This document shows positions 59,712-64,000 of a stretch of DNA of 64,000 bases, piece after piece; the first letter of the stretch is position 1; every line of letters begins with the position of its first letter. Under the pieces are notes generated by a model. That model was not told the origin of the DNA and did not search any database. It saw only the letters and a program-made list of their open reading frames with translations. Made by a program: the position numbers and the translations under genes. The stretch comes from Mycobacterium sp. ACS1612 (lineage in GTDB: Bacteria > Actinomycetota > Actinomycetes > Mycobacteriales > Mycobacteriaceae), in contig NZ_LZHZ01000035.1 in NCBI RefSeq assembly GCF_001667505.1, positions 124,001 through 188,000 of the forward strand. The letters are read 5' to 3'.

Positions 59712-59880
59712 ATCATGCACCTCCGCGAGGCGCTCGGCAATCAGCCCTACGAATCGTTCGCCCGCACTGGCGAGGCGATGACCACTGCTGCCATGGTCGC
59801 GTACGCCTATGACCAAATCGAGCAGGCCCGAGGAGAAATGGACCAGGACCGAGATAGACGACATGTGAAACAGTCGCACC
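59712..59880 (+). pseudogene. C-terminal relic of LuxR/AAA-type regulator
   Basis: The frame reads IMHLREALGNQPYESFARTG then EAMTTAAMVAYAYDQIEQAR. This is the conserved tail of mycobacterial multi-domain regulators (adenylate cyclase/AAA/LuxR type), which normally exceed 900 residues. Nothing upstream in frame belongs to the gene. Confidence 0.55.
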
Positions 59881-59899
59881 CGCCATCACTCATCTGGAC

Positions 59900-60889
59900 T
59901 CACGCCGTTTTCATAGCGTGGATCGTCTCAATCAGATGCTCGGCGGCGAAGTCGATGAACTTGTCGATATCGGGTGAGCAGTTGACGAACGCGAGTCCGT
60001 CGATGCCGGCAGCGGCGAACTTCTCGGCCTGAGCCACATAGTCGGAGGCCTGCGGACCGGCCACAACCGCGTTCGCCAGGTCGCTGGTCTGGATGAACTG
60101 CGTGGCGGATTCGAAGGCGGAGGCGCGCGGGAGTTCGGGAAGAGCCTGCACCCCGAGTGCCGCCCAGCGCGCGGAGCGAGCTCCCGCCCGCAGTCCGGCT
60201 TCCTTCGAGTCCGGGTCGTAGGCGATGAACATCTCGCCGAAAATGGTTCCTGACCCACCTTGTTCACGGTGAACTTTTACCAACGCCGGATCTGGCGTCG
60301 TGGAGCTGGTGAACATGCCGCCGTAGTCCGCGGCGATCCGGGCGGCATTGGGGCCGCCCGCCGCGACGAGTATCTCCGGAAGTTCGTCGGGCAGGTCATA
60401 GACCCTGGCGTCCTCCAGTTGCAGGTACTTGCCGTGGAAGGAGTGGAACCCGCCGCTCCACAACATCGTGATGATGTGCAGAGCCTCACGAAGCATTTCC
60501 TGGCGTACCGCCACGCTGTGCCAGCCGCGGCCGACGATGTGTTCGTTGAGTCGCTCACCGGAGCCGATACCGAGGAAGAACCGGCCCTCGGACAGAATGC
60601 TCATGGTGGCGGCCGCCTGGGCGATGATCGCCGGGTGATAGCGCACGGTCGGGCAGGTGACGCCGGTGCCAAACCGAATCGAGCTGGTACGAGCGGCAAC
60701 CATCGCCAGCACCGACCACGCGAAGCCGGAATGCCCGGCCAGCGGCAAGTCGTCCGACTGATCCAGCCACGGGTGAAAGTGGTCGCTCATCTCGACGAAG
60801 TCGAATCCCGCCTGTTCCGCGACCACCGCCTGTCGCACCAGCTCGAGCGGAGAGTACAGCTCGGCGAAAAGTTTAAGTCCTACCTGCAT
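59900..60889 (-). CDS. LLM-class F420-dependent oxidoreductase (TIGR03557 type)
   Basis: A 329-residue TIM-barrel enzyme that resembles F420-dependent glucose-6-phosphate dehydrogenase and hydroxymycolate dehydrogenase. Start MQVGLKLFAELYSPLELV; FVEMSDHFHPWLDQ; FGTGVTCPTVRYHPAIIAQAAATM; FFLGIGSGERLNEHIVG; then LPEILVAAGGPNAARIAADYGGM. The F420 site residues D39 and the H of DHFHPW are present. It transfers hydride between F420 and an alcohol or sugar. An AAGGAG-like site (CAAGGAGTCAACG) precedes ATG 60889. Confidence 0.88.
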   Translation of the reverse strand: MQVGLKLFAELYSPLELVRQAVVAEQAGFDFVEMSDHFHPWLDQSDDLPLAGHSGFAWSVLAMVAARTSSIRFGTGVTCPTVRYHPAIIAQAAATMSILSEGRFFLGIGSGERLNEHIVGRGWHSVAVRQEMLREALHIITMLWSGGFHSFHGKYLQLEDARVYDLPDELPEILVAAGGPNAARIAADYGGMFTSSTTPDPALVKVHREQGGSGTIFGEMFIAYDPDSKEAGLRAGARSARWAALGVQALPELPRASAFESATQFIQTSDLANAVVAGPQASDYVAQAEKFAAAGIDGLAFVNCSPDIDKFIDFAAEHLIETIHAMKTA

Positions 60890-61559
60890 CGTTGACTCCT
60901 TGCTCGGTTCGGTTCCCAGGAAGCGGTGCGTCTTCCGCCAACCCGTATCAACGCGTGTCGGCGCTCGTAGGTTCAGGGGGCGGCGAATCTAGCGCCGTTG
61001 TTGCGCTGCGTTGGTGAGATGGTGTTGGCGGCTCCAAGTCTGCGTGGCGATTTGTGTTGCGCCTTAGGGTGATCCCAGTGGCGGGTTAGTGGACAGGTCG
61101 AGATCACTGAGACCGTCGATGGTCATCGAGTGGAACAGGGCCAGCGGGTGGAAAGCGCTGCGCGCCAACGAAAAATAATGGAAAGAGCGGTGGCACGATC
61201 CACAGCAGTCGATTGAAGTGCGGTACGGGTAAGGAAGTCTCATATCATTGACTTCCACTCCCGCACATAGTGGCAAAGTCTCAATTGATCTGGCACCCAA
61301 CAAACCGGGAGTGTCGGACCGTCTGCGAATCGACCCCACTGGCCTCCCAAGCACTACTGGTAACCCTGCATATTCGATTCCGCCGTATTCCTCAGCGCTG
61401 GCGGGGCGTCGACGCCCTGCGCGGCGGGCAGGATTTCGGCTACGCGCGGCGTTAATGTCTGCGAATCGGCTAGGTCGCGTCGAGTTTGGAGAACATCGGT
61501 TTTGGTGAGGTGGTCCATCATCGAAACTCTGTGCCAGACAATGGATCTGCTGTTAGCCC
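60890..61559. other. Gene-poor stretch with a dispersed repeat
   Basis: No supported gene in 670 bases. It contains repeat copy 2 at 61319-61392. Flanked by a regular gene and an MDR fragment. Confidence 0.5.
61319..61392 (+). repeat. Dispersed 74-bp repeat, copy 2
   Basis: Matches 55741-55814 (see there). Both copies lie in the same orientation in gene-poor DNA beside broken genes. Confidence 0.7.
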
Positions 61560-61874
61560 CTACGTGCTGGCGTCCCGAGTGATTGATCCGCCATCGCGTC
61601 CGGCCGCAGCGATCGCGTTGTATAACGCCGCGTCGATGACACCGTCGACGCCAGTTGGTAGTGCGTCGCGAATGCGCGCGGCCACTTGATCCCCACGCGC
61701 GACGATCAGGTCGGCCCCCAGCTCTTTGACGAGCTCTTCGTCGGCCGATGCAGCATCAGCCACGACGTACAGCCCGTAATGCTTGGCAAGTTGAACGGCG
61801 TAGCCGCCCAAGGCCCCGGCAGCGCCGGTAATTGCTGCGGCACCACCGGGCCGAACGGCTATCGCCTCAAGCAT
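61560..61874 (-). pseudogene. Fragment of MDR-type (quinone reductase-like) dehydrogenase
   Basis: A 104-residue frame holding only the cofactor domain of a zinc-type/MDR dehydrogenase: AAAITGAAGALGGYAVQLAKHYGL, then DEELVKELGADLIVARGD and GVDGVIDAALYNAI. The N-terminal catalytic half and the C-terminal part are missing (full length about 310-340). It ends GGSITRDAST off-family. A relic. Confidence 0.7.
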
Positions 61875-61898
61875 GTTGGCAGCGAATAATTTCTATAG

Positions 61899-63749
61899 CT
61901 ACGCTAAGTAGCTGACACTCGTCGGTGGTTGCGCGCGGACGCGCGGACCGACAGCGAGGCGGGCGGTGACCTTGTTGCGGTCGTAGGTGACGTCTGCGCG
62001 GAAACCGGCCGGAGCTGTCACGCGGTCGAAGCGGCCGGTGATCTCCCGGGCGGTTAGGACGGTCGCCGGCGAGGTGTGCGTCAGGGCCAACGTGCCGCCC
62101 AGCTCGGCGCGGCCGTCCACGTCGAGAGCCCCGATCAGCGTGCCGCCGCTCTGCTTGTAGTCGCCGCCGACGTGCAGGCCCCCCGTGGTCTGCAGGGTGC
62201 CCCCGGTCACGGTGACGTCGCCGGTGCCGAGGGACCCTGCGACTAGGGTGCCTTCCTGCAGGATCGTGCCGCCGCGGTACGTGGTGGCGCCGGTCAGTGT
62301 CAGAGACCCGGTGCCGCGCTTGACGAGCCCGCCGTCGCCGCTGATGTCGTTGCGCCAGACGGCGGTGCCGTTGATCTTTACGGTGGTGTTGCTGTCGAAG
62401 GCGCCGTAGCCGTCGGCCGCGGTGAACAGGTCGAGGCGGCCCCACATCTCGGGGCCGTCCAGCAGCGGGTAGCCGGCGGCGACGGCGGTCGTGCGCAGCA
62501 CCTCCCGGCGCTGTTCTGCGGTCAGGTCTGGGAACAGCGTCTCCAGCAGCACCTCGGCGCCCTGCGGGACGACCATCGGGGTGTTCGCGCGGTCGGTGCG
62601 CGGGAGCCCGTAGGTGAGCTTCGGCTGGACGAGGCGCCGGTTCGCTTCCCGGTCGGCGTACGGGTCGGTCCCCGACTTCGGGGCCTTCAGCAGGACGTCG
62701 ATCGCCTGCTTACGGGCGGCTGCCTTGAGGGTGGCATTGGCCGGGTCGGCGAGGGTCGCGGCGGCCAGCGCGGTTGCGAGGATCCGGCCGCCCACGACAT
62801 CGACCGGCGAGTGCATGCCGGCGACGATGCGCGTCTCGCTGAGATCGAACGCGGCGGTCACCAACTGCTGAAAGCGCTCCGGGACCGCGTACGCAAAAGC
62901 CAACGCGGACAAGTGGAAAGCGTTCGTGTGCCCGCTGGGGAAACCCCCGTCGTCGGGGGGGTCCATGCTGCGCTGGCGCAGCAGCGCGGGAACCACCTCG
63001 ACGTCCGAGTCATAGACAGGGTAGCCGAACGCGTCGAGCTTGCCGGTGTCGACCACTCTGCTGTCGGCGGTCATCCGCCACGGGCGCGGGTATTGGTATG
63101 TGAGCTTGCTGGGGTTGCCCGACGCGAACGGGCCGCGGAGGGTGTTGACCAGCGTTACGACCTGGCCCAGCGGCGAGTCGGCCGCACCGGCCCCGAGCGC
63201 CGAGCCCGCGGGAGCACCGGCCGGGATCGTATCGTCGATCGTGGTCGGGGGCGTGGTCGCGGGGGCGGAGGTGATACTGGTGACCGCCTTCGCGATCTGC
63301 TTGTACGAGTCAGCGAGCTGGCCGAGCCCGGAGATGGCCGCATAGCTCTGGTTCTGCCGGTCCTGGATGAACGCTCGGTCAGCCTCGGCTTGCGTACGCG
63401 TTTTCGTAGCCTGGGTGACGTAGCGCATGCTGGCGCGCAGCACAGCAGTATCGAGCACCGTGCCGGTGTTCCAGGCACTGCCAGTGCGCCAGAGGGTCTG
63501 CATGCCGGAAAGAATGCGCACGGCAGCGTTGGTATCGACCGTTTGGTTGCCCGTGACGTTCGATTTGTAGTCGGTGACAAAAGGCTTGGCCGTCGCGGCA
63601 TACGCGGGCAGCTTCGAGAACACCGGCGCGGCGGCAAGACCCGCCGCCGCGGCCACGGTCGCACGCAGCAACGCGCGGCGATTCAGCCGCCAGTCAGATA
63701 CACCGTTACCAACATTCACAGGAGTCTCATCATTCACATGTTTCACCAT
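61899..63749 (-). CDS. Tat-exported PAP2-type phosphatase with autotransporter-associated repeat
   Basis: A 616-residue protein from ATG 63749. A twin-arginine-type signal (RRALLRATVAAAAGLAAAP) is at about 24-42. The PAP2/acid phosphatase core has FPSGHTNAFHL and SETRIVAGMHSPVDVVGGR, the P-S-G-H and R-x5-H-x3-D motifs of class A phosphatases/haloperoxidases. After residue about 470 comes a beta-rich part with GLVKRGTGSLTLTGATTYRGGT, the passenger-associated (PATR-type) repeat more typical of Gram-negative autotransporters. It probably dephosphorylates external phosphate esters. Possibly acquired from elsewhere. Confidence 0.83.
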   Translation of the reverse strand: MVKHVNDETPVNVGNGVSDWRLNRRALLRATVAAAAGLAAAPVFSKLPAYAATAKPFVTDYKSNVTGNQTVDTNAAVRILSGMQTLWRTGSAWNTGTVLDTAVLRASMRYVTQATKTRTQAEADRAFIQDRQNQSYAAISGLGQLADSYKQIAKAVTSITSAPATTPPTTIDDTIPAGAPAGSALGAGAADSPLGQVVTLVNTLRGPFASGNPSKLTYQYPRPWRMTADSRVVDTGKLDAFGYPVYDSDVEVVPALLRQRSMDPPDDGGFPSGHTNAFHLSALAFAYAVPERFQQLVTAAFDLSETRIVAGMHSPVDVVGGRILATALAAATLADPANATLKAAARKQAIDVLLKAPKSGTDPYADREANRRLVQPKLTYGLPRTDRANTPMVVPQGAEVLLETLFPDLTAEQRREVLRTTAVAAGYPLLDGPEMWGRLDLFTAADGYGAFDSNTTVKINGTAVWRNDISGDGGLVKRGTGSLTLTGATTYRGGTILQEGTLVAGSLGTGDVTVTGGTLQTTGGLHVGGDYKQSGGTLIGALDVDGRAELGGTLALTHTSPATVLTAREITGRFDRVTAPAGFRADVTYDRNKVTARLAVGPRVRAQPPTSVSYLA

Positions 63750-63961
63750 CACCGACGGGAGTGGCGTCCTGGCGAACCGCACATGACGAGCCGATGAAAC
63801 TACGGCCTGACCACGGAAAGCCCTGCGCGCCAACCGAAACCAGCGGGAGAGCGGCGGTCGACAAGGAGGCGGATGCTAATTCATCTGATGCAATACGCAG
63901 TGCTTTTTAACTTGACATAATGTGGCTTATCGGCATTTGGTCTACCTAGGCCTGGAGTGCG

Positions 63962-64000
63962 ATGACGCGAAAATCCTCAGGGCTGCTGTCCCTTCTCAAC
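63962..64000 (+). CDS. Start of a gene cut by the window edge
   Basis: ATG 63962 follows a GGAG at 63954-63957 and reads MTRKSSGLLSLLN to the end of the window. Upstream DNA (63890-63930) is AT-rich with a TTGACA, so a promoter is plausible. Product cannot be judged. Confidence 0.35.
   Translation, partial: MTRKSSGLLSLLN

Noticed and set aside
1..64000. CRISPR arrays, tRNA/rRNA genes, intact insertion sequences
   Set aside because: No regularly spaced repeats, no tRNA-like cloverleaf with T-loop GGTTCRA in a suitable setting, and no transposase motifs were found on reading both strands.

Overview
The window is high-GC actinobacterial DNA and reads as a fast-growing, environmental Mycobacterium (Mycolicibacterium type). 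The evidence is a long isocitrate lyase of the ICL2 type, a RipD-like inactive NlpC/P60 protein, a PrrB-type histidine kinase, a TIGR03557-type F420-dependent oxidoreductase, a cutinase remnant, mycobacterial CDP-diacylglycerol pyrophosphatase and many small Pro/Gly-rich secreted proteins. I see no tRNA, rRNA, CRISPR array, intact insertion sequence or prophage core.

Layout. 0-6.3 kb: the 3' end of a flavin monooxygenase gene overlapping a fumarate-reductase-like flavoprotein and a 2x[4Fe-4S] ferredoxin; an atypical SDR gene divergent from a TetR gene with two operator palindromes between them; a glutamine amidotransferase; an aldehyde dehydrogenase. 6.3-10.4 kb: a two-gene unit of unknown function, consisting of a leader-bearing duplicated-repeat protein and an 866-residue membrane protein joining a PqqD-like domain, an M50 HEFGH metalloprotease, a CxxC domain and a Ser/Thr tail. 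This is my best candidate for an undescribed system. 10.4-28.1 kb: housekeeping and envelope genes (aceA, an orphan PrrB-like kinase, RipD-like protein, a second archaeal-type prolyl-tRNA synthetase with a methyltransferase, cdh, FKBP lipoprotein, hydrolases, small secreted proteins, a PhnZ-like HD protein).

28.2-46.8 kb: two carbohydrate or polyol gene sets, each with its own DeoR regulator and visible operators. The first (plus strand) has an RbsB-type lipoprotein, a double ATPase, two permeases, DhaK, DhaL and a YghZ-type aldo/keto reductase. The likely logic is uptake of a small polyol or ketose, followed by dihydroxyacetone-kinase-like phosphorylation. The second (minus strand) runs deoR, FGGY kinase, MalE-type lipoprotein, two permeases, MalK-type ATPase, SDR dehydrogenase, BtpA-family protein, with overlapping or tightly spaced genes. 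The likely logic is import, oxidation of a polyol to a ketose by the SDR, and phosphorylation by the kinase.

46.8-64 kb: an accessory region with lower gene density. It has GMC oxidoreductase, arylamine N-acetyltransferase, LysE exporter, LysR regulator, PAS protein, DoxX and truncated DUF417 proteins, a secreted transglycosylase-like protein, CopD, an F420 oxidoreductase and a Tat-exported PAP2 phosphatase with an autotransporter-type repeat. Between them lie decayed fragments (cutinase, regulator C-terminus, MDR dehydrogenase) and three kinds of repeated non-coding sequence: a perfect palindrome shared by two promoters, a duplicated upstream region at 53.3 and 54.5 kb, and a 74-bp dispersed repeat at 55.7 and 61.3 kb.
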